64,000 nt of DNA. Source: Chlorocebus sabaeus (lineage: Eukaryota; Chordata; Mammalia; Primates; Cercopithecidae). Made by a program: the position numbers and the translations under genes. The stretch covers positions 23,768,565 through 23,832,564 of the forward strand of contig NC_132911.1 of NCBI RefSeq assembly GCF_047675955.1. Direction: 5' to 3'. Of the stretch, positions 29,110 through 44,144 are shown piece after piece. Position 1 is the stretch's first letter. Each line of letters starts with the position of its first letter. Below the pieces are notes generated by a model. It was not told the DNA's origin. It saw only the letters and a list, made by a program, of their open reading frames with translations, and ran no database searches.

Positions 29110-29510
29110 CTTTTCACTCTCTGTCAGAACAGGCTAGTTAATGCTGTAGTAACAAATAGTCCCACAATCTGTGGCTTTAAAGAACTAAGATGTATTTCTC
29201 ATTCATGCAACATGTCCTTTCCTTTGTGGGTTGGGAGAAGGATCTAGTTCACATTACACAGCACCCCTTGCTTAGTCCCAAGCTAATGAAGCAGCTGTTA
29301 TCTAAACATTCCGTCACTTAGCAGTGGAAACAAAAGGAGACATGGGGAAGTTCTCACTGGCTATCAAAGCTTTCAATGGAAAATAACACAAGTCGCTTCC
29401 AATCACATTTCATCCACCAAAACAAGTCAGGGAAACAGTCTTTAATGTACCACAAAGGAGAGAGAGGGCTGGAATATTTATGGACAGTTCTAATAACTAC
29501 CACATTTCCT
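29110..29510 (+). mobile_element. Ancient mammalian repeat, family not named
   Basis: The order 'atgctgtagtaacaaatagt', 'gatgtatttctcattcatgc', 'acacaagtcgcttccaatca', 'catttcatccaccaaaacaa' and 'ggctggaatatttatggaca' matches a repeat I recognise by sight as recurrent in mammalian DNA but cannot name. Confidence 0.4.
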
Positions 29511-30329
29511 ATCATTTTTAACCTTTAACACTATTGCCAACCCAAACTTCTAAAAATGTCCTCTTTGTTTTCCACAACACAAAATACCAATGGCCTCTTT
29601 CCCTAGCTCTCTGATTGTTTATCATAGTTTTCTCCAACTTCTTTTCTTTTTGCAATGACCTAAGTGTAGTTGATCCCTACATTTCTATCTTTGTTCATTT
29701 TCCATTTTATCACTTTTCCCGTCCTCGGCTGACCCTATTTGTGCTTGATTCTTACAGACACTCATCTATCTACTCAATCTTGAATTATTTATTTACCATG
29801 CATTTATTTTTAGTTTTACATGTGCTATGAGACATAAGGATGAATGAAACAAAATCCCTATAGGAATTTCACCGATTACTTAGGCAAAAATCAAAGTTTC
29901 CGTAAAATGTGCTTCGTGTTTTTACAGATGTGTGGTATATGTGATATTAAAAAATCGTAATTCCAGTGATTAGCATTACTAAGGAATTTGAAATCTGGAA
30001 ATATTCAAGATGATTTTCATAAACTTATGCTCAAAATATGAAAAGTAATGACTAAAGCTCTCAAAACTAAAATGACATTTTTTATTTCATTACTTCCGGG
30101 TAAAACTTATATTTTGAATTTTCTCCAGAGGAAAACTATCATAAAGAGGAAGTACCAAGAGGGGTGGCCATGGTTATTTAATACTGCTTGTGGGGTTTAC
30201 CTGGATGTGAATATATTTCTAATCAGAAAATGTAAAATTACAGATACCAAGATTTAGTCTTTTAAAAAAATTATCTAAATTAATTAGAAAATATAAGAAA
30301 TAGTTCTGAGTCCTCAGAGGTCCAACGCT
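29511..30329. other. Unassigned sequence
   Basis: No repeat family or gene recognised. Confidence 0.3.
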
Positions 30330-30600
30330 ATGTGTATTCACCTCTGTGTTAAATAGAACCCTACACACAGTAGTGTCTCAAAAATATTTATGGAATAAAA
30401 TTAATTTATTAAGAGAATTGACTTTTTCATCGTATTTTTTATGTAGAAGTTAAACAGAAAATCCCTCTGGAATATTAAGAAGATTAATGAAAATAATAAA
30501 GACTACTTTAAGATACCTAGGTTAGTGACTTTGAGCTGCCACTGACTCTTTATGAGCAAGCTACTTAACCTTGCTGTGGCTTGGTTTTCTAGCAAACTCA
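30330..30600 (+). mobile_element. MIR/L2-type fragments
   Basis: A tail-like block 'acacacagtagtgtctcaaa' at 30363-30382 followed by 'atatttatggaataaa', and a separate MIR core at 30530-30590 ('gagctgccactgactcttta' then 'gcaagctacttaaccttgct'). Two fragments, order inverted relative to a single MIR, so they are probably independent. Confidence 0.5.
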
Positions 30601-30904
30601 AATCAATGAGAAACCAATGATTTCAAACAGAAATTAAATGGTGATCAGGATGAGTTTAAAGTAGTAATACTTTACTTTTCGTACCTTTAGATTCATGTGT
30701 GTTTGAGTTACTCAGTCTAACATCCTTAAAACCCCTAACCTCCAAAGCCAAATCCTATATGTTTTTATTATTTTGAGGGTGAGAAATGATGTACAGTGGT
30801 TACAGCCAGTATGTAGAAGTCGATCTACCCCATTCCTAGAAAAGTAGACATGTGAGTAAATATCCAAATAAACAAGGTAAAAACAAATATTTTCCCATAA
30901 AACC

Positions 30905-31391
30905 TGTATTAGGATTATCTAGAGGGACAGAACTAATTATATATAATATACATATCCTATATATTATATATACACACATATACATGTATATGTATGTGGG
31001 AGTTCATTAAGTAGTATTAACTCGCACAATCACAAGGTCCCACAATAGGCCATCTGCAAGCTGAAGAGCAAGGAAGGCAGTCCAGGGCCCAAAACTGAGG
31101 AACCTGGAGTTTGATGTTCGAGGGCAGGAAACATCCAACACAGGAGAAAGATGTAGTGTAGGCTGGGAGGTTAGGCCAGTCTAGCCTTTTCACATTTTTC
31201 TGCCTGCTTTTTAGTCACTGGCAGCTCATTAGACGGTGCCCACCCAAATTAAGTAAGGGTAGGTCTGCGCCTTCCCCAGCCCACTGACTCAAACATTGAT
31301 CTCTTTTGGCAACACCCTCACAGACACACTTAGGATCAATACTTTGCATCATTCAATCCAATCAAGTTGACACCCAGTATTAACTATCACA
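30905..31391 (-). mobile_element. Solo MLT2B LTR (ERVL), antisense
   Basis: On the + strand it reads 'tgtattaggattatctagag', 'gggacagaactaattatata', 'caataggccatctgcaagct', 'gatgttcgagggcaggaaac', 'gccttccccagcccactgac', 'atccaatcaagttgacaccc', ending in 'tatcaca'. TG...CA termini, with a near-perfect 5-bp target duplication AAACC/AAACT at 30900-30904 and 31392-31396. Confidence 0.9.
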
Positions 31392-31396
31392 AAACT

Positions 31397-32014
31397 CAAA
31401 TCAATCACTGGCATTTCTCAAATTCAACATAATGTGGGAGAGGGAAAGAAGTAAGTTAGAAACATATTTTGATTTGTTTCCATTTCAGGACATGCAGAGT
31501 CTCTGAAATGTATATTTTCATAAAATGAAGATCAGCTAATTGCAAACATATTCATCCCCTCACACTTTTGGACAAACCCTTTATATGACAGGTATTCATT
31601 AAGATCATATGCATTATTAAGGAGGCCATATTCAAGCACCATCTGCAATGTAAAGAAAAAAATATATATATATAGTGAAAACAGATGACCCTCGAGAGTG
31701 TAAACTTGCAAAGTCACAATCTCAAACATACCTGTGAGTAAATGCCCACGTACTAATTTTGAAGTTAAAGACCATGCTTCATACTTTGAGAAAACTCAAG
31801 ACCTTGCATTTGTAGGAGAGACCCAGAATGACTCTGGAGGAAGACAGCATCTTAGTGGTGTATTACATATCAGTCTTTGCAAATGCTCTCATTGGAGGCA
31901 TTCACTATAGCAATATTCATCGTTGATGATTAAGCCACAGACCTAATTGTCTGTTAATCAAATGCTCTTTCATAATGTTTCTCTACTAATTCATGTTGGC
32001 ACATTTGTTTGTTT
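31397..32014. other. Unassigned unique-looking sequence
   Basis: No transposon recognised. 31900-31985 holds homeodomain-type TAAT cores and an inverted repeat ACAGAC...GTCTGT around 31938-31955. Confidence 0.3.
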
Positions 32015-32289
32015 TTATTTATTTATTCGTTTTGAGATGGAGTTTTGCTCTTGTTGCCCAGGCTGAAGTGCAGTGGTACAATCTCGGCTCACTGCAACCT
32101 CCACCTCCTGGTTTCAAGTGATTCTCCTGCCTTAGCCTCTTGAGTAGCTGGGATTACAGGTGCCTGCCACCATGCCCAGCTAATTTTTGTATTTTTAGTA
32201 GAGATGGGGTTTCACCACGTCAGCCAGGCTGTTCTTAAACTCCTGACTTCAGGGGATCCACCCACATCGACCTCCCAAAGTGCTGGGAG
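32015..32289 (-). mobile_element. Alu element, antisense
   Basis: Reads 'gagatggagttttgctcttg' to 'caaagtgctggga', 5'-truncated. The T-rich head is TTTA-type, so the target duplication is ambiguous. Confidence 0.93.
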
Positions 32290-32382
32290 GCATATTTATT
32301 TAACACACTAAACTCTGGAATAATATATTCTTTTGTAGTACAAAAGTTGAGCTTTTTAAAGTTCAATTTGTTCTTTCCTTTT

Positions 32383-32522
32383 TTTTTTCTTCTTCTTCTT
32401 CTTTTTTTTTTTTTTTTTTTTTTTTGATATGGAGTCTCGCTCTGTCACCTAGGCTGGAGTGCAGTGGCATGATCTGGGCTCTCTGCAACCTCCACCTCCC
32501 AGGTTCAAGCCATTCTCCTGCC
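32383..32522 (-). mobile_element. Truncated Alu, antisense
   Basis: Only the 3' arm of an Alu (T-rich head with CTT units, then 'ggagtctcgctctgtcacct' to 'cattctcctgcc'). Direct repeats 'tgttctttcctttt' (32369-32382) and 'tgttctttactttt' (32523-32536) show that this short copy is a complete insertion, truncated at integration. Confidence 0.92.
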
Positions 32523-32536
32523 TGTTCTTTACTTTT

Positions 32537-34230
<1,694 letters not shown>

Positions 34231-36130
34231 GGTACTTAAATTTTTGACCTTTCTATTGCTCTCTAGTATTTTTTTTTTAACTTCAATCATTAGTATGTGC
34301 ACAGAGGTAGTGACGTTAAATAAAAATGTACTCCCAAGCCTCCTGTGTATCCTCATAATGCTTTTAATATTTTATGAGTCTACAAATACTTCTATTTAAT
34401 CACACATACTCCTGAGTATCAGATACTCAACTTGATGCTGGATTTTAGCAGGATAAAGAAGCTGATTGAAGTGTAATCCAGTGGACAGAATTTTAAAGGC
34501 TAGAAAGTACTATCACATAATATAACTGGATAATGCCAAAAATGTATATGAATACTGACATTTATGTGACAAAGTAGTCTACATTTTATAGCTGTTCAGA
34601 GAAAAGGGAGAACAGTATGTTTTGAGGAATCAAAGGACAAAGTGAGAGGAACTTAACCTATAAGAATAAATGACCTTGGATACTCAAAAGGATCAGAGGC
34701 ATATTTTAAAAGTCTTGATAAAATGTGGGCAGGACTGAATATACAGAACCTAGCTTTGCGAGGCCATGGCAATGCAGTGGGACCACAGGCTTTAAATTCA
34801 ACGGTTCCATTGCTTCACCCTGGCTCTACATTTTTGTCAATGAGAGAATGTTCATGAACACACAAACAATATGTGACACTAAATATTTATCTATTTTCCT
34901 CCCTTAAAGGATGATATAAAGAAAAAAAACCTACTCTGTTCTTATATATATGTACTTTTTATCATGTAAAACATAAGAGTACAACATATTTACAATATAA
35001 GTTCACAAAGTATATTTAGAAAGGTTATTTAAGTTTTAACCTTTAAGCAGATAATTCATTTTTAAAATTTATTTTTAATACATAAATCAATAATGTTAAG
35101 TGTTGGTATAACACTTAGAAACATGAACATATATGGGCATATGAAAAGTTTCTCACTGTCAGGTAAGCATGCCTCAGGAACTCTACTGGCTAGGTAAGTG
35201 CTGCCCTAAACAGACAGCACATGTCATCAGTCATCACCTACCCAAGAGGTAGACTATGTCATAATATTGGAAATCTCACCTTTCAAATGGAACATGGCTA
35301 GATGAAAGGTCTTTTTTTTTTTTTTCTTATGTCATTATAAAATTCCATCTTCAGGGAACAAAAGTCAGATAGAGAAGGTAAGAGGTAACCTGAAAGTTAG
35401 CTGATTCTTATAAAATAATCACCACTTCTAGTTGATCTTCACCAAAATACACCATACCCCTCACCTATTACAAAATTGAGGAAAAAGCTGTTTCTTCTCA
35501 TAAGTTGCTATTGCTGCTCTTTTTCATTTCACACCCAGGCTCATGTGTTTTCTGGCTCTGGAAGGGAGTAAATGGGGGCAGGAAACATGGTTTTACCTAC
35601 TCTACTTCCTGCCAGGTCAGCCCTAGGAAGTGCTAAGTACCTGGAGCTGTTGGTTCAAGTCAGGTCCTGAAATCTCCCTGAATCAGTTTGGTTCATGCCC
35701 TGGAGAAGGAGACTTGCTGTTAATAAAACATATAGCCAGACTAAGAAAGAACACTGAACGTCTTTCATCACATTTAAGTCAAGGGCAAGAAAAACAGGAT
35801 AATCCCAAGGATGCTGGAAGGGTATTTGAATATGAAAAGTCAGCATCTCTTCTCTATTGAAAAATATTTTAGTGCACTTGAAATTAAAAAATTATATTTG
35901 AATATGTAGGTAACATATTTTCTAGGGAGAAAGGACATATAACTATTGGAAAGAAGGACAGATAATTACTATTATGCAGAGAATGTACCTAACAGGAAAA
36001 TAAAAACATTGCTTTGACAACTGTGTAGAATCAAGAGATTCAATTTAAGCAAATGATTACAATACTTACATATGAAATTTCATATATGTTCTCTAAAACA
36101 GCCATAACAGCTTCTACTGTGAATGGAAAA
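34231..36130. other. Unassigned unique-looking sequence
   Basis: About 1.9 kb with no family or gene recognised, except a T-run at 35311-35325. Open frames up to 76 codons are unremarkable. Confidence 0.35.
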
Positions 36131-36280
36131 ATAGTCCATTCAAAATATAATGGGATACACTCCATTCACAATAGTAAGAAAAATGAAAATACCATAAATA
36201 AACCATAACAAGAAATATTTTAGACAAAACTTGAGAAGATATAACAACAGAAACGACATAATGGGGATATGGTCTATTGT
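36131..36280 (+). mobile_element. Possible L1M ORF2 fragment
   Basis: 'cactccattcacaatagtaa' followed by 'aaaataccataaataaacca' resembles the L1 ORF2 'ccattcacaatagc...aaaatacctaggaat' region. Weak. Confidence 0.4.
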
Positions 36281-37222
36281 CTTTCTGAAACACGCAAAGT
36301 TTATTTCTTGGCCATCCCAGTCTGATGCTGCAAGTGGTAAAAGATTATTTTAACACAATTTTATATCACTGTTACTAACTTTGAGTCCATGCCTTGAGCA
36401 GAGAATTTTGGACTTTAAAGTTTGGAGTTTTAGATTGTGTACCACTATCAAAAGCAAGCAGCTCACCTCAAATCCCTTGATGTTCTCAGACTTACAGCCT
36501 CTTCCATTCACCAGCCACCCAGGCTTCCAAAATTTCTGTTTAATGGGCTCTTTATTACAGGTGACCATAGAGAGCCTATGCATGTCATCAGCTGCCAGCT
36601 GCCAGAGAGTTCAAGCCCTTAATTGTACAAAAATTTTTTATGGCTGTCAGCACCAACAAGACCAGGTCGTAAATCCTGAATTTCACCAACTTCTTTGCTG
36701 GAAAGGCTCTTGGCTACAATTTTTTTCCAGCACTACTTTTCGTATTAGTTTAGTCCTAAGCACAAAAGTCCAACTAAGAGATCCAGTGTCAAAAATACAT
36801 TATTGTAAACAAAAGAATGATGAGTTTATGAAGGTAGAAATTATTAAAGGACAGTGATAACTTACAGAATCTTTTGACATGCCAAGAAAATAAGCTTGGA
36901 GGTTACACAGGCAGAGATCATGTCTCAAATCAGAAGAGGACACATTCTTCTGCCACTGCTGAGATTTAGGTGGCACATGTAACTGACACTGGACACTTAT
37001 GCCACTGGAATTTCAGGGACGAGTTCCTGCTTATCCTGGGTTACCTATCAGTCTACAGAGTTATTCAAACAAGTCCATCACAATGTTTTATAGGCACCAG
37101 GGAGCATCCTGTTTCTTGATGCTGTTTCTAACAGTCCTTGGTTGTGCATTTGGTTCCTGAATGCAACCTCTGTGTGGTGCAATGCTCTCCTCTCCCAGGC
37201 TGACTATATGTGACTAATAAAC
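36281..37222. other. Unassigned; holds the longest non-repeat open frame
   Basis: A 158-codon forward open frame runs 36381-36857. It has no recognised domain, no signal peptide, no clear CpG-rich promoter and an ordinary AT-rich composition. A chance open frame is the simplest reading. Confidence 0.3.
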
Positions 37223-37582
37223 TGATATGGTTAGGCTCTGTTTCCCCACCCAAATCTCATATGGAATTGTAATTCCCACTTTGGGGGGAGGGACATGGAA
37301 GGAGGTGATTGGATAATGGGGGTGGATTTCCCCCTTGCGGTTCTTATGCTAATGAGTTCTCATGAGATCTGGTTGGTCAAAAGTGTGTAACACTTCTCCC
37401 TTCCCCTTCCCTCTGTCTCCTGCTCTGCCATGGTAAAATGTGTTTGCTTCCCCTCCAACTTCCACCATAATTGTAAGTTTCCTGAGGCTCTCCAGCCATG
37501 CTTCCTGTACAGCATGTAGAACTGAGTCAAGTAAACCTCTTTGCTTCATAAATTACCCAGTCTTGGGTAGTTCACTGACAAT
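37223..37582 (+). mobile_element. THE1-type LTR (ERVL-MaLR)
   Basis: Starts 'tgatatggttaggctctgtt', then 'ggatttcccccttgcggttc', 'tgagttctcatgagatctgg', 'ttgtaagtttcctgaggctc', 'catgcttcctgtacagcatg', 'aattacccagtcttgggtag'. Its last about 20 bp are lost or diverged. Confidence 0.9.
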
Positions 37583-37917
37583 TTCATCTGTCCATTGTGT
37601 TGGGTGTTTTGTTTGACCATCCCCCTAACCCTATGGTGAGAATTATTTCCTCGTTAATAAAATGAAGAAGAGGCCAATAGAAGACCTTTGTATAGTTATA
37701 TTTTGTTTTCAATGCCAAATCACAGTATAATCATTTATAATTTTTTAAAAATAATTAAACTTAGCATATGTAGAATAATCCACAAAACTTGACTGAGAAG
37801 AGAACAATACAGATGTCTGTGATCAAGTTCATGTGTGTGGAGACCATGGCAACTTTCCCAGGACTGCAACTTATCCAGCAGCAGGTGCAAGAATAGCAAG
37901 TGCAGTACATGATCCAA
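37583..37917. other. Unassigned sequence
   Basis: No gene or repeat recognised. Confidence 0.3.
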
Positions 37918-38096
37918 TGCGGTCTGCAGCCTGTTTTAGAATGCCTGTGAACTAGGAATTATTTTTACTTAAAGGGTTGTAAAAATAAGGAAAGAATAAT
38001 ATGCAACAGACACCAAATGTGGACTGCAAATATACTATCTAATATACTATCTAATCCCTTATAGAAAAAGTTTGCTGACCTCTAATATAAAGTAGT
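37918..38096 (+). mobile_element. hAT-like DNA transposon remnant
   Basis: Begins 'gcggtctgcagcctgtttta' and ends 'agaaaaagtttgctgacctc', the two ends of a common nonautonomous hAT-type repeat, here with a diverged middle. A 12-bp unit (aatatactatct) is duplicated at 38031-38054. Confidence 0.5.
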
Positions 38097-38139
38097 ACAG
38101 GTTTGATTGTGTTAATTACCAATAGGTATACTTTTGAGT

Positions 38140-38275
38140 GATGATTTATTTATTTGCAGAGATAGGGTCTTGCGATGTTGCCCAGGCTGGTCTCAAACTC
38201 CTGACTTGAAATGATCCTCTGGTCTCAGCCTCCCAAAGCACTGAGATTATAGGCATGAGCCCCCATATGCAACTT
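38140..38275 (-). mobile_element. Free left Alu monomer / old Alu arm, antisense
   Basis: 'agatagggtcttgcgatgtt', 'gcccaggctggtctcaaact', 'cagcctcccaaagcactgag' and 'ataggcatgagcccccat' make one Alu arm only. High divergence favours a FLAM or AluJ arm. Confidence 0.8.
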
Positions 38276-38279
38276 TAGT

Positions 38280-38571
38280 GATTAGTTTAAAAGTTCTGAA
38301 GCTGTCTTCATCCACTGCATCTTTTGTCACCCAATCATTTTTCATTGTACCCTAGGCCCAAAGAAATACCTTTAAGTACTACTTATTAAGTAGCTAGGTA
38401 CAAAAGATAAAATATTTATGTCCTAATGACTTAATAGCCATTTGAAAATGATAAAACACATAAATTCAAAGAAAAATATTTTTACTTCATTAAAAAATGA
38501 CAGTTACTTAACTTACTGAGTGTGTGAACTTCTTAGGTCTATATGATTTCCTAAAGCCCAGAGTGGGATTG
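38280..38571. other. Unassigned sequence
   Basis: No gene or repeat recognised. Confidence 0.3.
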
Positions 38572-38576
38572 GACAC

Positions 38577-38937
38577 TGTATTAGTCTGTTCTCATGTTGC
38601 TAATAAAGACATACCCGAGACTGGGTAATTTATAAAAGAAAGAAAGTTTAATTGACTCACAGTTCCACATGGCTAGGGAGGCCTCACAATCATGGCAGAA
38701 GGCAAAGGAGGAGCAAAGTCATGTTTTACATGGCAGCAGGCAAGAGAGCTTATGTATGGGAACTCCCCCTTATAAAACCATCAGATCTCATGAGACTCAC
38801 TCTCACGAGAATAGCATGAGAAAGACACGCCTTTATAATTCAATTACTTCTCACCAGGTCTCTCCCATGACACATGGAAATTATGGGAGCTACAATTCAG
38901 GATGAAATTTGGGTGGGGACACAGACAAACCATATCA
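38577..38937 (-). mobile_element. Solo MST LTR (ERVL-MaLR), antisense
   Basis: Complete LTR: on the + strand 'tgtattagtctgttctcatg' ... 'gggacacagacaaaccatat' ... 'ca'. Flanked by a perfect 5-bp target duplication GACAC (38572-38576 and 38938-38942). No internal sequence remains. Confidence 0.95.
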
Positions 38938-39065
38938 GACACCATCACCCTCATTTTCTGTTCTACAGTGATTCACACTTGCTTTTTAGTACAGTAACTA
39001 CTGAAAACCCATCTTTACAAAGATGATCTAATGGTGAAATTGCAAGCAACTATTACTATTACTAG

Positions 39066-39513
39066 AAAGGAGGAGACCACCCCTCATATTATCTTATGCC
39101 CAATTTCTGCCTCCAAAGAAAGAAGAGGTAAAAACTAAAAGGCAAAAATAAAATCCATAGGCAGAGAGCCTGGTGCTGCACCCTGGGCCTGGTTAAAGAT
39201 TGACCCTGACCTAACCGGTTATGTTATCTATAGATTCTAGACATTGTATGAAAAAGCACTGTGAAAATCCCCATTTTGTTCTAATTACCAGTACATGCAG
39301 CCTCTAGTCACGTACCCCCAACTTGCTCAATTGATCACGACCCTTTCACGTGAACCCCCTTAGAGTTGTAAGCCCTTAAAAGGGGACAGGAGTTGCTCAC
39401 TCGGGGAACTCGGTTTTTGGAGATGTGACTCTACTGATGCTCCCAGCTGAATAAAGCCCTTCCTTCTACAACTTGGTGTCTGAGGGGTTTTGTCTGCAGC
39501 TTGTCCTGCTACA
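39066..39513 (+). repeat. 5' LTR of the provirus
   Basis: About 450 bp. U3 carries 'cttaaaagggg' as a TATA-like element near 39373. A polyadenylation signal 'gaataaagcc' is near 39450. It ends 'ttgtcctgctaca', five bases before the primer site. The left boundary is inferred from the CTAG duplication and is less certain than the right. Confidence 0.75.
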
Positions 39514-39518
39514 TTTCT

Positions 39519-39536
39519 TGGTTCCCTGACCAGGAA
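39519..39536 (+). promoter_or_regulatory. Primer-binding site, tRNA-Glu type
   Basis: 'tggttccctgaccaggaa' pairs with the 3' end of tRNA-Glu (which ends ...GGTCAGGGAACCA) with one mismatch in the first 17 bases. It lies just after the LTR, where minus-strand priming occurs. Confidence 0.8.
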
Positions 39537-39788
39537 GTGAGGTGATTAACTGACGGATGGTTGAGGCAGCCCCTAAGGCAGCTTAGGCCTGCCCTGTGGA
39601 GCATCCCTGTGGGGGACTCTGGCCAGCTTAAGTGACGTGGATCCTGAGAGCACTCCTGGGTAGGCCTTTACCCCAGTGGAATGCCTCGTCAGAGGGGTGC
39701 ATGGCAGGCCCCCACGGAGGATCAACGCAGTGGCTGAACACCGGGAAGGAACTAGCACATGGGGTCCGGACATCTGAAACTTGGTAAG

Positions 39789-40088
39789 ACTGGTCTTTGG
39801 AACTTACCTACTCCATTTGAGTGGAAGTGTGGCCTGATCACCCACACCGTGCCTTTATCGGCACCTTGGTTTTGGTTTTGACTTGGTTTGAATTGCTTGA
39901 TAGGATTGGTCTTGGGAATTTGCCTATTCCATTTGAGTGGAAGCGTGGCCTGATCACCCACGGCATGCCTGTACCAGCACTTTGGTTTTTGTTTTTGACT
40001 TGACTTGAATTGCTTGATAATTTGGTTTTGGTTTTGACCTGGCTTGGATTTCTTGATACTCTGAGTTTGGTTTTGATTCTGGTTTGGT
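39789..40088 (+). repeat. Tandem repeat in the proviral leader, period about 116 bp
   Basis: Two full units (39789-39904 and 39905-40019) and a partial third (40020-40088). Each unit runs from 'ccatttgagtggaag' through 'gtggcctgatcacccac' to a GGTTTTGG-rich stretch and 'gaattgcttgata'. It lies between the primer site and gag, where the packaging signal would be expected. Confidence 0.9.
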
Positions 40089-40170
40089 GTAAACCGTAAA
40101 AGTGTGTCTGTGCCCTTTTTACCCGTTCTTTGTTTTGTGGTATGGGTGTGGTGTTTTTTCTCGAGGAAGC

Positions 40171-40485
40171 ATGGGTAAGGGACAAAGTAAGCCCACCCCA
40201 CCAGGAACTATGTTGAAAAATTTCAAAACAGGATTTAAGGGAGACTATGGAGTACTATGACACCAGGAAAACTTAAAACTTTGTGTAAGATAGACTGGCT
40301 AGCATTAGAGGTGGGTTGGCCATCAGAAGGACACCTGGACAGGTCCCTTGTTTCAAAGGTATGGCACAAGGTAACCTGTAAGCCAGGGCACCCAGACCAG
40401 TCCCTGTACACAGACACTTGGTTACAGCTGGTTTTAGAACCCCGACCCCACAGTGGATGACAGAACAGCAGCATAAGCAGCTGGA
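40171..40485 (+). pseudogene. gag matrix relic
   Basis: ATG at 40171 opens a frame starting Met-Gly, the N-myristoylation context of gammaretroviral Gag. That frame stops at 40258-40260 after 29 codons; matrix-like coding continues in a second frame (40257-40460), so at least one frameshift is present. The rest of a normal gag (capsid) is not recognisable, apart from the charged repeat that follows. Not functional. Confidence 0.75.
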
Positions 40486-40487
40486 AG

Positions 40488-40692
40488 AGACAAGGAAAGA
40501 CCAGCAGAGAGAGAGAGAAAGGAAAGAGACAGGGAGAAAAAGAGGCAAAGAGAGAGAGGAAGAGACAGAGAGACAAAGAGGGCATCAACGAGAGAGAGAG
40601 GAAGAGAGAGGCAGAGAGAGAGAGACAGAAAGTCAAAGAGAGAAAGAGAGAGATACATAAGTAGTTAAGAGAAGAAGAAGAAGAAAAAAAAC
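40488..40692 (+). repeat. GA-rich tract inside gag
   Basis: About 200 bp of GAGA/GAAA/GACA units. In one forward frame it encodes alternating Arg and Glu. Gammaretroviral Gag has a naturally charged Arg/Glu helix near the capsid end, so this may be an expansion of that segment. Confidence 0.85.
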
Positions 40693-40723
40693 AGTATACC
40701 ATATTCCTTTAAAAGCCAGGGTA

Positions 40724-42689
<1,966 letters not shown>

Positions 42690-42690
<1 letters not shown>

Positions 42691-42960
42691 CCCTCAAAAC
42701 TAAAAGTCTTAGCACAGGTACCACCCCTAGAATTTCCAGTAAACCAGTGTCAGCCTGAAGATCACCTTCTCATCAAAGGGTGGAAAGAAAACTCGAGCCA
42801 GCCTGGTAAGGACCCTACCTTGTGCTGCTAACCACCGAGACTGCTATTCGTACAGTGAAAAAGGGATGGACTCAACACACCCGAGTCAAAGTGCCACCCC
42901 CTCCAGAGTCATGGGCCACCATCCCAGGGGAAAAGCCTACCAAACCAAAGCTAAGAAAAA
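42690..42960 (+). pseudogene. pol integrase C-terminal relic
   Basis: Readable in two frames joined by a frameshift near 42830: a basic/hydrophobic segment with 'LLIKGWKE', then a W-x-x-H-T-R-V-K pattern followed by Pro-rich residues. This is the layout of the gammaretroviral integrase C-terminal domain. Its end overlaps a hydrophobic leader in another frame (42951-43021), as pol and env overlap in such viruses. The catalytic core is not present. Confidence 0.65.
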
Positions 42961-44144
42961 TTTAACTCTTTCATCTATTCTATTACTCTTTCTTTTCATT
43001 GCTCTATTGCTGACCATCTAGTTATTAACATAACCAAGTCAATTTCACCTCAAACTATTGCATTTAATGCTTGCCTTGTTATATACCCTGTGGGGACTTG
43101 CCAAGTCAAAGACAGCTCTCTACTTCAGAAAAGTACCCCTGTCCCTCCTGACTCTCCTCAGACTGGGCATTAGTAAACTAGGACCATTTAATCCGGGGAG
43201 ATTTTGATAAAGACTCCAGTGTCAACCAGGAGTCTTGCCCCCCCAATGTAGAGCTTTTATGCCATAGTCGGTCCAACGTTCTGTGGACCACTAAAGAGCA
43301 AAGATGGACTACCCCAACTGGTTTTTGTAATTTCCTAAAATCGTACATTCATTTTACTAGAGGATCATAGAAATTAAAGACTTAAAACAAACTTTGGCAA
43401 TTAAGACAGAATACCAAGATGCAAATGCCTGGTTGGAATGGATCAAATATTCCATCCACACACTAAACAAAAGCAATTGTTATGCTTGTGCACGTGGCAG
43501 GCCAGAGGCCTAGATTGTCCCCTTTCCACTAAGGTGGTCCTCCAGTTGACCAGGTGTGGGCTGCATGGTAGCTCTTTTCCAGGATGCTACAGCCTGGAGT
43601 AATAAGTCACGCCAAGCTCTTTCTGCTATATCCCAAAGTCCGGCACCCTGCGGCTCAGCCCCTGAGGGTCATCCAGCTCCATCTCCCAACACTAACTTCA
43701 CTTCATGTCTCTCACGACAGGGAGGAAACTTAGCGTTCCTTGGAGATCTGAAGGGATGCAGTGAGCTTAAGAATTTTCAAGAGCTTATCAGTCAGCCCTT
43801 GTTCATCCCCGAGCGGATGTGTAGTGGTATTGTGGTAGACCTTTACTGGGCACTCTGCCAAATAACTGGAGTGGCACTTGTACTTTAGTCCAAATGGTTA
43901 CCCCTTTCACCCTGGAATTTCATCAACCAGAGGGAGGAAAACTAAGACATCGTAAAGCAAGAGAAGCCCCTTGTGGGTCTTTCGACTCTCATGTCCATTT
44001 AGATGCAATTGAAGTCCCATGGAGAATATCAGCTCAATTTGAAGCTTGAAATCAAATAGCTGCAGGATTTGAGTCAATATTTTGGTGGGTGACAGTTAAT
44101 AAAAATGTTGATTGGATAAACGACATCTATTACAACCAACAGCA
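42951..44144 (+). pseudogene. env relic A (surface subunit and start of transmembrane subunit)
   Basis: Opens with a Leu/Ile/Phe-rich signal-like stretch (42951-43018) that ends in a stop. Further on, a CYAC pattern near 43478 and a 110-codon open segment (43556-43888) with several Cys and an N-F-T glycosylation site look like a retroviral surface subunit. 43890-44144 reads as the surface/transmembrane border with basic residues (RHRKAR) and ends after an Asn-Gln-Gln. It is cut short at about 44144, where pol sequence begins in the same frame. Multiple stops. Confidence 0.6.

Noticed and set aside
37223..38937. Possible MaLR provirus with LTRs at 37223 and 38577
   Set aside because: The LTRs are in opposite orientation and of different subfamily type, and the MST copy has its own 5-bp target duplication.
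39752..40201. 149- and 115-codon minus-strand open frames over the proviral leader
   Set aside because: They follow the GGTTTTGG-type tandem repeat and encode Gln/Asn/Lys-rich low-complexity sequence antisense to the virus.
40235..40702. 155-codon minus-strand open frame over gag
   Set aside because: It is the complement of the GA-rich tract (Ser/Leu repeats), so low complexity.
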